A stretch of 52,194 nt of DNA. Origin: Clostridium pascui (GTDB lineage Bacteria > Bacillota > Clostridia > Clostridiales > Clostridiaceae). Shown here piece after piece: positions 43,709 to 52,194 of the stretch. The DNA lies in assembly GCF_016908015.1 (NCBI RefSeq), contig NZ_JAFBDB010000011.1, positions 1 through 52,194 on the forward strand, read 5' to 3'. Within the stretch, counting starts at the first letter, position 1; each line of letters opens with the position of its first letter. A program made the position numbers and the translations under genes. The notes beneath the pieces are model-generated. The model ran no database searches, had not been told where the DNA came from, and saw only the letters and a program-made list of their open reading frames with translations.

Positions 43709-44851
43709 ATGAATTTTGAACTAAATGAAAATCAACTAATGATCCAAAAGACAGCTAGAGATTTTGCGCAGAAAGAATTATTACCACAGGTAATAGAAAA
43801 TGATGAAAACAGCAGATTTCCATTAGAAGCTTATAAAAAGATAGGACAGATGGGATTCTTGGGGCTACCTTATGCAGAAGAATATGGTGGAGTTGGCGGA
43901 GATTATTTATCCTATGCATTGGCTGTTGAAGAAATTTCTAAGATAGATGGATCATTAGGTATTAGTTATTCTGTTACTACATCTTTATGTTGCGGCTCAA
44001 TAATAAATGGTGGTACTGAAGAGCAAAAGAAAAAATATCTTCCAGATTTGCTTTCAGGTAAAAAATTAGGTTCCTTCGGACTTACTGAACCTAATGCTGG
44101 TTCAGATGCTGCAAATGCTATTACGACTGCAGTTAGAGAAGGGGATTATTATATATTAAACGGCTCAAAATGCTTCATAACAAATGCTCCATTAGCAGAT
44201 GTCTTTGTAGTATACGCTATGACTGATAGGACTAAGGGGGTAAAGGGACTATCAGCATTTATATTAGAAAAGGGATATGAAGGATTTACAATAGGAAAAC
44301 TTGAAAATAAGTGCGGTATAAGAGCAGCACAAGTTGCAGAGCTTATATTTGATAATGTAAAAGTTCCAGTTGAAAACTTACTTGGTGGGGTAGAAGGACA
44401 AGGATTTAAGGTTGCTATGAAAACTCTTGATGGAGGAAGAATTGGAGTAGCTGCTCAGGGATTGGGAATAGCTGAAGGTGCTTTTGATATGGCAAAAGAA
44501 TATATGAAACAAAGAGTTCAATTTGGGAAACCAATATGTAAAAATCAAGCATTAGCTTTTAAGATGGCTGACTTAGCTTTAGAAATAGAACAAGCAAAAT
44601 ATTTACTTTATAAGGCGGCAATAGATAAGCATGAAGGAAAACCTTATTCAGTTTCGGCTGCAAAGGCTAAACTTGCATGCACCGATGCAGCTATGCATGT
44701 AACTGTTGAAGCTGTTCAAATGATGGGCGGAAATGGTTTTATGAGAGAGTATCATGTTGAAAGAATGATGAGAGACGCAAAGATAACTCAAATATATGAA
44801 GGAACAAATGAAATTCAGAAACTAATTATAAGTGGAGACATATTTAAGTAA
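43709..44851 (+). CDS. Short-chain (butyryl-CoA type) acyl-CoA dehydrogenase
   Basis: A 380 aa FAD enzyme. It shows FGLTEPNAGSDAANA, YILNGSKCFITNAP, the dimer/tetramer region GIAEGAFDMAKEYMKQRVQF and the catalytic base in QIYEGTNEIQ. Clostridial Bcd reduces crotonyl-CoA to butyryl-CoA with EtfAB, usually within a crt-bcd-etfBA-thl-hbd operon. Here it stands alone with its own promoter and terminator, so it may be a second paralogue with another substrate. ATG 43709 is preferred over 43703 because AGGGGG lies eight bases upstream. Confidence 0.9.
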   Translation: MNFELNENQLMIQKTARDFAQKELLPQVIENDENSRFPLEAYKKIGQMGFLGLPYAEEYGGVGGDYLSYALAVEEISKIDGSLGISYSVTTSLCCGSIINGGTEEQKKKYLPDLLSGKKLGSFGLTEPNAGSDAANAITTAVREGDYYILNGSKCFITNAPLADVFVVYAMTDRTKGVKGLSAFILEKGYEGFTIGKLENKCGIRAAQVAELIFDNVKVPVENLLGGVEGQGFKVAMKTLDGGRIGVAAQGLGIAEGAFDMAKEYMKQRVQFGKPICKNQALAFKMADLALEIEQAKYLLYKAAIDKHEGKPYSVSAAKAKLACTDAAMHVTVEAVQMMGGNGFMREYHVERMMRDAKITQIYEGTNEIQKLIISGDIFK

Positions 44852-44855
44852 AAAG

Positions 44856-44895
44856 AAGTTGAGGATAGCATAGTCTGCTATTCTCAACTTTTTTA
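44856..44895 (+). terminator. Terminator of the acyl-CoA dehydrogenase gene
   Basis: The stem gttgaggatagca (44858-44870) pairs with tgctattctcaac (44876-44888), with one G-U pair, and is followed by a T-run. Confidence 0.9.
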
Positions 44896-45141
44896 GTGCT
44901 AGAAGTTATTTATTAATCAGTATCTATTAAAATGTGGTTTTGCCATAGAAAACACCTATAATTGATTACTGTTTATATTTAGTTAATAAAAAATACTCAG
45001 TAAATTACCTTCTTCTATTTACTTTAATTAAGTTTTATGTCATAATAAAATGTCGTAAATACGAATTAATTGTTGCTATTTACTAAACTATATCAATCAC
45101 CAAATAGTTAAATAATTATTATAGATAGTGAGGCGTTAAAA

Positions 45142-46650
45142 ATGAATATAGGATTTGATAATAAGAAGTATTTAGAAGAACAATCTAAATATATTTTAGA
45201 AAGAGTTAATAATTATGATAAATTATATCTAGAGTTTGGTGGAAAGCTTTTACAGGATTTTCATGCAAAAAGGGTTTTGCCAGGATATGATGAAAATGTA
45301 AAAATTAAATTACTACATAAATTAAGAGAAAAAGCTGAAATAGTTATTTGCGTATATGCAGGAGATATTGAAAGAAACAAGATAAGAGGAGATTTTGGCA
45401 TCACTTATGATATGGATGTTTTAAGACTTATCGATGAGCTTAGGGGATATGAGCTAGATGTGAATAGTGTTGTAATAACAAGATATGAAAATCAGCCAGC
45501 TGCAACTGTATTCATAAACAAGCTTGAACGTAGAGGAATAAAAGTATATAAACATGCTCCAACTAAGGGATACCCTACAGATGTGAATACAATTGTCAGT
45601 GACGAAGGATATGGAGCAAATCCATATATTGAAACTTCAAAGCCTATAGTTGTTGTAACAGCACCAGGACCAGGAAGCGGAAAACTTGGAACTTGTTTAA
45701 GCCAGCTTTATCATGAAAATAAAAGAGGTAGAGTTGCGGGATATTCAAAATTTGAAACATTCCCAGTATGGAACGTTCCTTTAAAGCATCCTTTAAATAT
45801 TGCTTATGAAGCAGCAACAGTAGATTTAAAAGATGTGAATATGATAGATTCTTTCCATCTTGAAGCTTACAATGAGATGTCTGTAAATTATAATCGTGAC
45901 CTAGAATTATTTCCAGTTCTTAAAAAGATAATAGAAAAAATAACTGGCAAGGAGTCTGTATACAAATCTCCAACAGATATGGGAGTTAATCGAGTAGGTT
46001 TTGGTATAGTTGATGATAAAGTTGTTAAAGAAGCTTCTAAACAAGAGATAATTAGAAGATATTTCAAAACAAGCTGTGAATATAAAAAAGGGTACTTAGA
46101 TAAAGAAACTTTTGAAAGAATAAAGCTTATCATGGAAGAGGTTAATTTAAAACCTGAGGATAGAAAAGTAGTTATTCCATCAAGAGAATATTCTGCTAAG
46201 CTAAAAGAAACTGCTGATAAAAATGATGTGTGTCCAGTAGTAGCTTTAGAACTTAATGATGGCACAATAGTTACAGGTAAAGGTTCGGAACTTATGGATG
46301 CAACTGCTGCTGTAGTTTTAAACGCAATCAAATATCTTGGGAATATATCTGATGAAATACATCTTATTTCACCAGTTGTATTAGAACCAATTACAAATTT
46401 AAAATCAAAAACACTAGGTAATAGAAGCACATCTTTAGATGCTGAAGAAATCTTAATGGCACTTAGCATATGTGCTGTTACAAATCCAACAGCGCAAGTA
46501 GCTATGGAAAAATTATCAATGCTTAAAGGATGTCAAGCTCATTCAACTGCAATTATAAGTGGAAATGATGAACAAACCTTTAGAAAGCTTGGAGTAGACA
46601 TTACTTGTGATCCTATATATGCTTCAGAAAGCCTCTATTATAACATGTAA
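45142..46650 (+). CDS. DUF1846 family protein
   Basis: A 502 aa cytoplasmic protein covering the whole DUF1846 family. Recognisable blocks are [12 protein letters not shown] at the start, [39 protein letters not shown] and [16 protein letters not shown]. The GPGSGKLGT segment looks like a nucleotide- or phosphate-binding loop. The biochemical role is not known; the family is common in Firmicutes. It is a single-gene unit ended by a strong terminator. Confidence 0.9.
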   Translation: MNIGFDNKKYLEEQSKYILERVNNYDKLYLEFGGKLLQDFHAKRVLPGYDENVKIKLLHKLREKAEIVICVYAGDIERNKIRGDFGITYDMDVLRLIDELRGYELDVNSVVITRYENQPAATVFINKLERRGIKVYKHAPTKGYPTDVNTIVSDEGYGANPYIETSKPIVVVTAPGPGSGKLGTCLSQLYHENKRGRVAGYSKFETFPVWNVPLKHPLNIAYEAATVDLKDVNMIDSFHLEAYNEMSVNYNRDLELFPVLKKIIEKITGKESVYKSPTDMGVNRVGFGIVDDKVVKEASKQEIIRRYFKTSCEYKKGYLDKETFERIKLIMEEVNLKPEDRKVVIPSREYSAKLKETADKNDVCPVVALELNDGTIVTGKGSELMDATAAVVLNAIKYLGNISDEIHLISPVVLEPITNLKSKTLGNRSTSLDAEEILMALSICAVTNPTAQVAMEKLSMLKGCQAHSTAIISGNDEQTFRKLGVDITCDPIYASESLYYNM

Positions 46651-46659
46651 TGAATAAAA

Positions 46660-46697
46660 AATAAACCTTTGGAGAAATCCTAAGGTTTATTTTTTTT
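46660..46697 (+). terminator. Terminator of the DUF1846 gene
   Basis: The stem aataaacctt (46660-46669) pairs with aaggtttatt (46682-46691) and is followed by a T-run of about eight. Confidence 0.88.
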
Positions 46698-46778
46698 TAT
46701 TTTTATAATGTAATATTATATTTAAAAATGAGAATAATTATATTTATAAAATAAATTTTAAATATGAGGTGAAATTAA

Positions 46779-47141
46779 ATGAAAATAGCATTGCCTAAAG
46801 ATGGAGAAATGTTAAATCAGCACTTTGGAAGAAGTTCATGCTTTACTATTGTAGACGTTGAGCAAGGTAGAGAAAATAAAATTGTTCACACTAGAGAAGT
46901 TACTGCACAAGGTTTACAGCATAACCATGAAGCTTTAGCAGATCTTCTTGAAAGTGAGGGAGTTTCAGTAGTTATTGCAGGTGGTATGGGAGACAATGCA
47001 TACAATGCCTTAGAAGAAAAGGGATTAGGAGTTGTATGTGGAGCTTCAGGGAAAATTGATGATATTATGCAAAGATATTTAAAAGGTGAGTTAGTTCACG
47101 ATAAAGCCACTTGTTCTAATCATTACGAGCATAGTCATTAA
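46779..47141 (+). CDS. NifX/NifB-type dinitrogenase iron-molybdenum cofactor-binding family protein
   Basis: A 120 aa protein of the NifX/NafY family: MKIALPKDGEMLNQHFGRS at the start, FTIVDVE, ALADLLESEGVSVVIAGGMG, and a His-containing tail (CSNHYEHSH). Family members carry iron-sulfur or FeMo-cofactor intermediates, but stand-alone copies also occur in organisms that do not fix nitrogen. There are no nif genes in this window. It is followed after 35 bases by RNase J, perhaps cotranscribed. Confidence 0.88.
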   Translation: MKIALPKDGEMLNQHFGRSSCFTIVDVEQGRENKIVHTREVTAQGLQHNHEALADLLESEGVSVVIAGGMGDNAYNALEEKGLGVVCGASGKIDDIMQRYLKGELVHDKATCSNHYEHSH

Positions 47142-47176
47142 AATTAAGTAAGTTTTTAAATGAATGAGGTGATTAA

Positions 47177-48841
47177 GTGAAAAATGAAGATAGTGTAAGG
47201 GTTATTCCCTTGGGGGGGCTTGGGGAAATAGGGAAAAATATAACAGCTATTGAATATAAAGATGAAATTATTGTTATAGACTGTGGTATAGCGTTCCCAG
47301 ATGAAGATATGTATGGCGTAGATTTAGTCATTCCAGATATAACTTATTTACTAAATAATAAGGATAAGGTAAAGGGCTTTTTTATAACTCATGGTCATGA
47401 GGACCATATAGGTTCACTTCCTTATATTTTAAAACAGTTAAATGCGCCTATTTATGGTACAAATTTAACATTAGGTATGGTTAGAACTAAATTAGAAGAA
47501 CATGCATTGATTTCAGATTGTCAGCTTAACGTAGTAAATACTTCTGACATAGTAGAGCTAGAAAATTTAAGTATTGAATTTATTAGAGTAACTCACAGTA
47601 TAGCAGATTCATGTGCTCTTGCTATTCATACGCCAATTGGGGTAATATTGCATACTGGCGATTTTAAAATAGATTATACGCCTATTGATGGCAAAGTAAT
47701 GGACCTAGAGCGTATTTCAACTTTAGGAAAAGAGGGAGTACTTCTTTTAATGGCTGATAGTACAAATGTAGAGCGTATTGGACATACAATTTCAGAAAAG
47801 TCTATAGGAGAAACCTTTAATAGAGTTTTTGCAAATGCTGAAGGAAGGGTAATAGTTGCAACATTTGCTTCTAATATTCACAGAATGCAACAAATAATAG
47901 ATGCATCCGTTGAATATGGAAGAAAAGTAGCATTTAGCGGAAGAAGTATGGAAAATGTATCAAAGGTAGCTATGGAACTTGGATATTTACATATTCCAGA
48001 AGGATCTATGATAACTTTAGATGAAGTTAAAAATTATACTAATGAAAAAATCACTATAATAACTACAGGCAGCCAAGGAGAATCTATGGCAGCTTTAGCT
48101 AGAATAGCTTTTTCCAATCACAGAAAAATTAAAATTGAACCAAAGGATTTATTTATTATTTCTGCATCTCCAATTCCAGGTAACGAAAAGTTTATATCTA
48201 GAGTAATTAATGAATTGTTTAGAAAGGGAGCAGAGGTAATTTATGATGATTTAGAAGAAGTGCATGTATCAGGGCATGCATATCAAGAAGAATTAAAGCT
48301 TGTTCATACTTTAGTTCATCCTAAGTACTTCATGCCAGTTCATGGCGAATATAGGCATTTAAAACATCATGCAAAGCTAGCACAAAAACTAGGCATGGAT
48401 GCAAAGCAAATATTTACTTTGGAAACAGGTCAAGTTTTAGAACTGTCAGATAAGGAAACAAAAATATCCGGAAGGGTTCACACAGGATCTGTATTTGTAG
48501 ATGGACTTGGAGTAGGAGACGTTGGAAATATAGTTCTTAGAGATAGAAAGCACTTAGCTGAAGATGGAATGCTTACAATTGTTGTAACTTTAGAAAGAGA
48601 AACTTATAGTATAATAGCAGGTCCTGATGTAATAACTAGGGGATTTGTATATGCAAAGGAATCAGAAGCTTTGATAAATGAAGTGAAAGAAATTGTCAAA
48701 AAAGAGCTTGGTAATTGCTTGGAAAATAAAGTTATTGAATGGTATGTATTAAAAGGTAATATGAAAAGTGCAACAGAAAGATTTTTATATGAAAAAACAA
48801 AACGAAGACCAATTATTTTGCCTATCATAATGGAAATTTAA
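47177..48841 (+). CDS. rnj: Ribonuclease J
   Basis: A 554 aa metallo-beta-lactamase/beta-CASP ribonuclease. The zinc motif HGHEDHIGSLP lies near residue 74, and VTHSIADSCALAI, ILHTGDFKIDYTP, the beta-CASP HVSGHAYQEELK and MPVHGEYRHLKHH are all present. RNase J has 5'-3' exo- and endonuclease activity in mRNA decay and rRNA maturation. The length is normal. Whether it is J1 or J2 cannot be told from this window. Confidence 0.94.
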   Translation: MKNEDSVRVIPLGGLGEIGKNITAIEYKDEIIVIDCGIAFPDEDMYGVDLVIPDITYLLNNKDKVKGFFITHGHEDHIGSLPYILKQLNAPIYGTNLTLGMVRTKLEEHALISDCQLNVVNTSDIVELENLSIEFIRVTHSIADSCALAIHTPIGVILHTGDFKIDYTPIDGKVMDLERISTLGKEGVLLLMADSTNVERIGHTISEKSIGETFNRVFANAEGRVIVATFASNIHRMQQIIDASVEYGRKVAFSGRSMENVSKVAMELGYLHIPEGSMITLDEVKNYTNEKITIITTGSQGESMAALARIAFSNHRKIKIEPKDLFIISASPIPGNEKFISRVINELFRKGAEVIYDDLEEVHVSGHAYQEELKLVHTLVHPKYFMPVHGEYRHLKHHAKLAQKLGMDAKQIFTLETGQVLELSDKETKISGRVHTGSVFVDGLGVGDVGNIVLRDRKHLAEDGMLTIVVTLERETYSIIAGPDVITRGFVYAKESEALINEVKEIVKKELGNCLENKVIEWYVLKGNMKSATERFLYEKTKRRPIILPIIMEI

Positions 48842-48903
48842 ATTAATATGGTAGTTACAAAAATAAATATTGTAGTTTCATAAATATATTTATCAAAAAA
48901 CAC

Positions 48904-48931
48904 TTGAAAAATTTTTAATATGGTATATACT
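48904..48931 (+). promoter_or_regulatory. Promoter of the cold-shock gene
   Basis: TTGAAA at 48904-48909 and TATACT at 48926-48931 have a 16-base spacer. The start near 48938 gives a 5' UTR of over 110 bases, as is usual for csp genes, whose long leaders respond to temperature. Confidence 0.65.
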
Positions 48932-49051
48932 AATATAGAACCTTAATTCAGAAGTAATGATTTACTAAATAAACATTTTTATGAAAAAAATTGTTTGTAA
49001 TTTACTTTTTATAAAGAATTAAAGGAATAGAAGTTTCGGAGGTAAGAAATA

Positions 49052-49249
49052 ATGACTGGTACAGTAAAATGGTTTAATGGAGAAAAAGGATTTGGATTTA
49101 TTACTACAGAAGAGGGAAATGACGTATTTGCTCACTTTTCACAAATCAACAAAGAAGGATTCAAGACTTTAGAAGAAGGACAGAAAGTATCTTTTAATGT
49201 TGTTGATGGAGCAAAAGGTCCTCAAGCTGAAGATATAACAATACTTTAA
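49052..49249 (+). CDS. csp: Cold-shock protein (CspA family)
   Basis: A 65 aa single-domain OB-fold protein. Its RNA-binding motifs RNP1 (KGFGFI) and RNP2 (VFAHFS) are intact, and it starts [17 protein letters not shown]. It acts as an RNA chaperone. It has CGGAGGT upstream, a long leader and its own terminator. Confidence 0.96.
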   Translation: MTGTVKWFNGEKGFGFITTEEGNDVFAHFSQINKEGFKTLEEGQKVSFNVVDGAKGPQAEDITIL

Positions 49250-49264
49250 TTTGTTAAAATAATA

Positions 49265-49294
49265 AAAACCTGAAGATAAGTCTTCAGGTTTTTT
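49265..49294 (+). terminator. Terminator of the cold-shock gene
   Basis: A perfect 12-bp stem, aaaacctgaaga (49265-49276) with tcttcaggtttt (49281-49292), is followed by T residues. Confidence 0.93.
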
Positions 49295-49386
49295 CAAGTT
49301 TATACTATGTAAAAATAATATACTAAGTATATTATGAGGAGCAGAAGCGCAAAATATTATTACATAATGAAAGAAAGGGTGCTATA

Positions 49387-49713
49387 ATGAAGAACTTTCA
49401 AGATCTTATTAATGAAACTCTAGAAGTTCAAGATTTAGAGGAACTAGAAGTAGCTGCTGATTTATTTGAATTTGGCGTAGAAAAAGGATATTATAACAAA
49501 AGACAAGCGGTAGAGTTTAATAATACCTACTGGAAAGTAAAAAATAGATGTTTAGCTTATAAAATTGCTGAAGACGTGAAGATGAATAGATTAGATCTTA
49601 TTAATATAGTGTCCAATGCTCCTAACAGTGTGAAGGATGATAAGCGCGAATTGATGAATTATGTAAATGGTCGTGTAAAGGCACTTAAAGGAAACATGAA
49701 GGGCATTAAATAA
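49387..49713 (+). CDS. Hypothetical small soluble protein
   Basis: A 108 aa protein rich in charged residues and probably all helical (for example NETLEVQDLEELEVAADLFE and KRELMNYVNGRVKALKG). It has no membrane segment or signal peptide. A GAAAGGGTG site precedes the ATG. I do not recognise a family. It is a single-gene unit followed by a long hairpin. Confidence 0.7.
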   Translation: MKNFQDLINETLEVQDLEELEVAADLFEFGVEKGYYNKRQAVEFNNTYWKVKNRCLAYKIAEDVKMNRLDLINIVSNAPNSVKDDKRELMNYVNGRVKALKGNMKGIK

Positions 49714-49722
49714 TGCTTTTAT

Positions 49723-49783
49723 AAATGATGACAGTTGTCTATTTAAAGTTTTTGTTTAACTTTATAGATAACTGTCATTATTT
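49723..49783 (+). terminator. Long hairpin after the 108-aa protein gene
   Basis: The arms begin aaatgatgacagttgtctat (49723-49742) and end atagataactgtcattattt (49764-49783). An inner taaagtt/aacttta pair extends the stem. The T-rich 3' end suggests termination. Confidence 0.75.
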
Positions 49784-49824
49784 GTATTATCGCTTTGTTA
49801 TGATTTATAATATAGAATTAGAAT

Positions 49825-49872
49825 AAAAAAGCAAGGTACGCTAACTTATAATTTAGCATACCTTGCTTTTTT
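49825..49872. terminator. Bidirectional terminator between convergent genes
   Basis: A stem of about 19 bp, aaaaaagcaaggtacgctaa with ttagcataccttgctttttt (one mismatch), has A and T runs on the outer ends. It can serve both strands. Confidence 0.85.
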
Positions 49873-49959
49873 AGGATTTACAGAAAAGTTACTAGGAGAT
49901 CTAAAACTGCTTATAAAGAAGCTTGATTAAAATAAATTCAACTTTATAACTTATTTGAG

Positions 49960-50391
49960 TTATATTAAGCTGTGCTGAATTCTTATTAAAGTATCGTGTA
50001 CTCTTTCGAAAAACATTCCAGCAACAAACCAAGCAGGAGCATAGCTTAATGTGATTAAACCACATATTGATAGAGGTTGAGTGGTATAATTCCAAGGACA
50101 AACACCTAAAACCTTTCTTAAAATCATTCCAGTTGAAAATTCTACTATAAATATGAGTACTGTATATATCCCTCCTCTAATATAAAAAGGAAGATGCCTT
50201 ACCTTGTCATGAATGGGTTCTAAAAACAATGCCAGACCGTATATTGGAAACATCCATATATATGTGAAGCCTGTAAGTTTTATATCTCCACGAAGAAGAG
50301 AGCCAAGTCCAGTCCAAAGAACCTCTATACAAAAACCTAACAAACCATAAAATACAAATCTTTTTCCCATAAAAGTATTTTCTGTAATCAT
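49960..50391 (-). CDS. Putative membrane protein, ABC transporter-type permease (PF06541/CmpB-like)
   Basis: A protein of about 143 aa with four likely membrane helices. Segments such as GFCIEVLWTGLGSLL, YIWMFPIYGLALFLEPIHD and VCPWNYTTQP are typical of the family annotated as putative ABC-transporter type IV (PF06541). Its function is unknown. The start is uncertain: ATG 50391 and TTG 50406 both lack a clear ribosome binding site. Confidence 0.72.
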   Translation of the reverse strand: MITENTFMGKRFVFYGLLGFCIEVLWTGLGSLLRGDIKLTGFTYIWMFPIYGLALFLEPIHDKVRHLPFYIRGGIYTVLIFIVEFSTGMILRKVLGVCPWNYTTQPLSICGLITLSYAPAWFVAGMFFERVHDTLIRIQHSLI

Positions 50392-50552
50392 AAGAAAAAT
50401 ATACAAAAATTATATTCTCTATTCTATAAACATAAATTATAACAATAGATGGTAGTGCATCATAAAAATAGGAACAAGTTTTACTAAAAAGTAATAGTAT
50501 GAATATTGTGATAAAATAATAGTGTATAACATTATAGATGGGATGGGTGTAA

Positions 50553-51278
50553 ATGTATAAAGAAGCTTGGGAAAAATATAGGAAAGGATTTAAGATTTTA
50601 TTGCCCTTTATTTTAGTAAAGCTAATATTTGAAATTTCTAGTTTTAAGTTTACAAATAGTAATGTAACACTAGATAAATACGATATGATAACAGAAGGAG
50701 AAACGCTGCTAAGAAATATTTCAGGTGCAAATGTTAAGACTGCAGTTATAAGTAATTTATTTTTAATTATAATTTCTATTCTTGTAATGCCTTTAGTCTA
50801 TTCGTTTTTGTACTTAGTTATAAAAATAATAGTAAGAGATGAAGAAGTAAATTACAAGGAAACTTTTATTGATAGTTTTTCATTTTATCTAAGATACTTG
50901 ATATTGACTATTATAATAGGGGCCTTAATTATAGGGATATCGCTTTTATCAATTTTTGGTATAATGATTCCTTTCTTCATAATAGCAGTTATGATCCTTC
51001 TTGCATATGTAGTAGTAACAGTAATTCCTTGCGAAGCTTACTTAATATATCATGATGTAACTGCAGAAGAGGCATTTAGTGAAGGTAGGAAGATAGGAAA
51101 GAAATACTTTTGGAAGTTAGCGATAATTGGTGTGATAACGAGTTTAATAGCAAGTGTATTAAAGGTAATACCTGATACTAATATCATAGTATATGCAGTT
51201 AAAAGTTTTATAACTATATCCATAGGGCTTTATATGCATATATTTGCTATGATTCTTTGTAAGCAAGAAGAAAGTTAG
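50553..51278 (+). CDS. Hypothetical multi-pass membrane protein
   Basis: A 241 aa protein with five to six predicted membrane helices (about 15-30, 68-97, 112-128, 130-158, 183-203, 212-235). Regions such as SEGRKIGKKYFWKLAIIGVI recall the glycerophosphoryl-diester-phosphodiesterase membrane-domain type and DUF975-like proteins, but I cannot assign a family. The GATGGG site before ATG 50553 is modest. A small lipoprotein gene follows. Confidence 0.7.
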   Translation: MYKEAWEKYRKGFKILLPFILVKLIFEISSFKFTNSNVTLDKYDMITEGETLLRNISGANVKTAVISNLFLIIISILVMPLVYSFLYLVIKIIVRDEEVNYKETFIDSFSFYLRYLILTIIIGALIIGISLLSIFGIMIPFFIIAVMILLAYVVVTVIPCEAYLIYHDVTAEEAFSEGRKIGKKYFWKLAIIGVITSLIASVLKVIPDTNIIVYAVKSFITISIGLYMHIFAMILCKQEES

Positions 51279-51363
51279 ATTTTAGGTGATATTCAATTTA
51301 TATGACGTAAGTGTAATGTTGTAAATTAATTTTTGTTACAAAGTATGGAGGGAAATATAAGAG

Positions 51364-51768
51364 ATGATTAAAAAGTTCAAAAGTAAAATTATGATATTAA
51401 TAAATGCATTAATAATATTATTTTTAGTAGGATGTTCTGGAGGAAGTTATAAATCAACAAATTCTATTGAAAATAATACTAAAAACAGTATGGAAATGTC
51501 ATACTCAAGTTTTGACGGACACAAGTTTAATTCTATTAAACTTAAAGAAGGAGATGAACTAAATTTAAATATTGAAATAGTTACAAAAGAGGGAACCTTA
51601 AAAATAACTTTGGTTGACAAAAATGATAATGAGTTATTTAAAATTGAAAATCCTAATGAGTTAATTAGCAAGAAAATTAAAATAGAAAAAGATTCCACCT
51701 ATAAATTAAAAGTTGAAGGAAAACATAAAGGTAGTTATAAAATTACTTGGAATGTAAAACATTCATAA
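51364..51768 (+). CDS. Small lipoprotein of unknown function
   Basis: A 134 aa protein with a lipoprotein signal peptide and lipobox LVGC (Cys24), followed by a beta-rich domain (LNLNIEIVTKEGTLKITLVD, YKLKVEGKHKGSYKITW) that resembles small extracellular beta-sandwich proteins. It has GGAGGG upstream and ends at a hairpin. The function is unknown. Confidence 0.78.
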   Translation: MIKKFKSKIMILINALIILFLVGCSGGSYKSTNSIENNTKNSMEMSYSSFDGHKFNSIKLKEGDELNLNIEIVTKEGTLKITLVDKNDNELFKIENPNELISKKIKIEKDSTYKLKVEGKHKGSYKITWNVKHS

Positions 51769-51799
51769 TTAAAGGAAATTGCGGTGCAATTTCCTTTAA
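51769..51799 (+). terminator. Hairpin after the lipoprotein gene
   Basis: A perfect 14-bp stem, ttaaaggaaattgc (51769-51782) with gcaatttcctttaa (51786-51799), has a 3-base loop. There is no long T-run, but it separates this gene from the rRNA operon. Confidence 0.75.
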
Positions 51800-52139
51800 A
51801 CTTTATCTGGTGTATCACTATGTGAGATATTAAGCATATGGTCGAGCAATAAAGGATAATGCGTCTTAGCTTGGATTAAAGCCATTAAATAGTAATAGTA
51901 TATGAGTCAAGCCATGATAAGATGATATTCGTCGCTAAGATAAATGACATGCAACACAGTGGTTAACAATACTTTGAAAAACATTTTGAAAGATTGTTGA
52001 CAAATATAAATAGAAATGCTATTATATAGGAGTTGCTTAAAGCGACAAGGTCTTTGAAAATTGAACAGAGAATAGAAACCAGTCAATTACTTAACATTTA
52101 ATGTTAAGAAACGCGATGAGCGAAACAGATTAAACTTTT
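51800..52139 (+). other. Leader and promoter region of the downstream rRNA operon
   Basis: There is no gene in this 340-base stretch. It contains the rrn promoter at 51997-52025 and the leader of the 16S precursor. The region before the promoter (51800-51990) has no clear feature; further rrn promoters may lie there but I could not place one. Confidence 0.6.
51997..52025 (+). promoter_or_regulatory. rRNA operon promoter
   Basis: TTGACA at 51997-52002 and TATTAT at 52020-52025 have a 17-base spacer, about 115 bases before the 16S gene. The perfect -35 and the position fit an rrn promoter. Confidence 0.85.
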
Positions 52140-52194
52140 AAATTGAGAGTTTGATCCTGGCTCAGGACGAACGCTGGCGGCGTGCCTAACACAT
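52140..52194 (+). rRNA. rrs: 16S ribosomal RNA, 5' end (partial)
   Basis: The sequence AAATTGAGAG followed by TTTGATCCTGGCTCAG is the universal 5' start of 16S rRNA, then gacgaacgctggcggcgtgc. The gene runs out of the window. It starts a second rRNA operon in the same direction as the one that ends at position 237. Confidence 0.95.

Noticed and set aside
45888-46469. 193-codon minus-strand open frame inside the DUF1846 gene
   Set aside because: It is a low-complexity Ser/Ile/Leu-rich shadow of a well-supported gene, with no RBS.
1-52194. CRISPR array, prophage or insertion sequence
   Set aside because: I found no regularly spaced repeats, cas, integrase, transposase or phage structural genes. 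The only dispersed repeat is the 28-nt unit seen twice.

Overview
The window is a stretch of low-GC Firmicute chromosome, most likely Clostridium sensu stricto. Supporting signs are the AT-rich coding, strong AGGAGG-type ribosome binding sites, TTG and GTG starts, a clostridial 5S rRNA, a T-box leader, a butyryl-CoA dehydrogenase and many short U-tailed terminators. The segment lies between two rRNA operons in the same orientation: the end of a 23S gene and a complete 5S gene on the left, and an rrn promoter with the first bases of a 16S gene on the right.

Layout. (1) 1-237: end of an rRNA operon. (2) 247-7830: aromatic amino acid operon (DAHP synthase, tyrA, aroB, aroA, aroC, pheA, aroK). 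Ahead of it are a consensus promoter, an unannotated 51-codon leader ORF packed with Tyr, Phe and Trp codons, and a terminator. This is the classic arrangement for ribosome-mediated attenuation. (3) 7850-10710: a VanW-family wall protein and an ECF sigma/anti-sigma pair. The VanW and sigma genes share a promoter-like motif with identical spacing, suggesting a small autoregulated envelope regulon. (4) 10916-14713: a DUF2284 metal-binding protein, DegV, and a REC-PAS-GGDEF-EAL protein. (5) 14949-20206: a MacAB/YknXYZ-like exporter and an SLH protein. (6) 20377-28198: a GntR regulator, a TRAP transporter, a two-subunit aconitase X, a LarA-type nickel-pincer racemase and a D-2-hydroxyacid dehydrogenase. 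This looks like a hydroxy-acid uptake and degradation pathway with unknown substrate. (7) 28258-29979 (minus): cystathionine lyase/synthase behind a T-box whose specifier reads UGC (Cys). (8) 30018-31110: two small His-rich proteins on opposite strands and a broken remnant of an SsuB/TauB-type ATPase. (9) 31113-38664: chemotaxis receptor, an unknown membrane protein, and a potassium module (trkA, trkH, K+/H+ antiporter). (10) 38737-43337: M42 peptidase, MBOAT acyltransferase with an SGNH-like partner, HD phosphohydrolase. (11) 43602-51799: butyryl-CoA dehydrogenase, DUF1846 protein, NifX-like protein, RNase J, cold-shock protein and several small unknown or membrane proteins. (12) 51997-52194: start of the next rRNA operon.

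The most notable items are the aromatic leader peptide and attenuator, the AcnX-LarA-TRAP cluster, the shared ECF promoter motif, a 28-nt dispersed repeat found at two gene ends, and the His-rich region with its pseudogene. I see no CRISPR array, prophage or intact insertion sequence. All family assignments come from reading the sequence; no database search was run.
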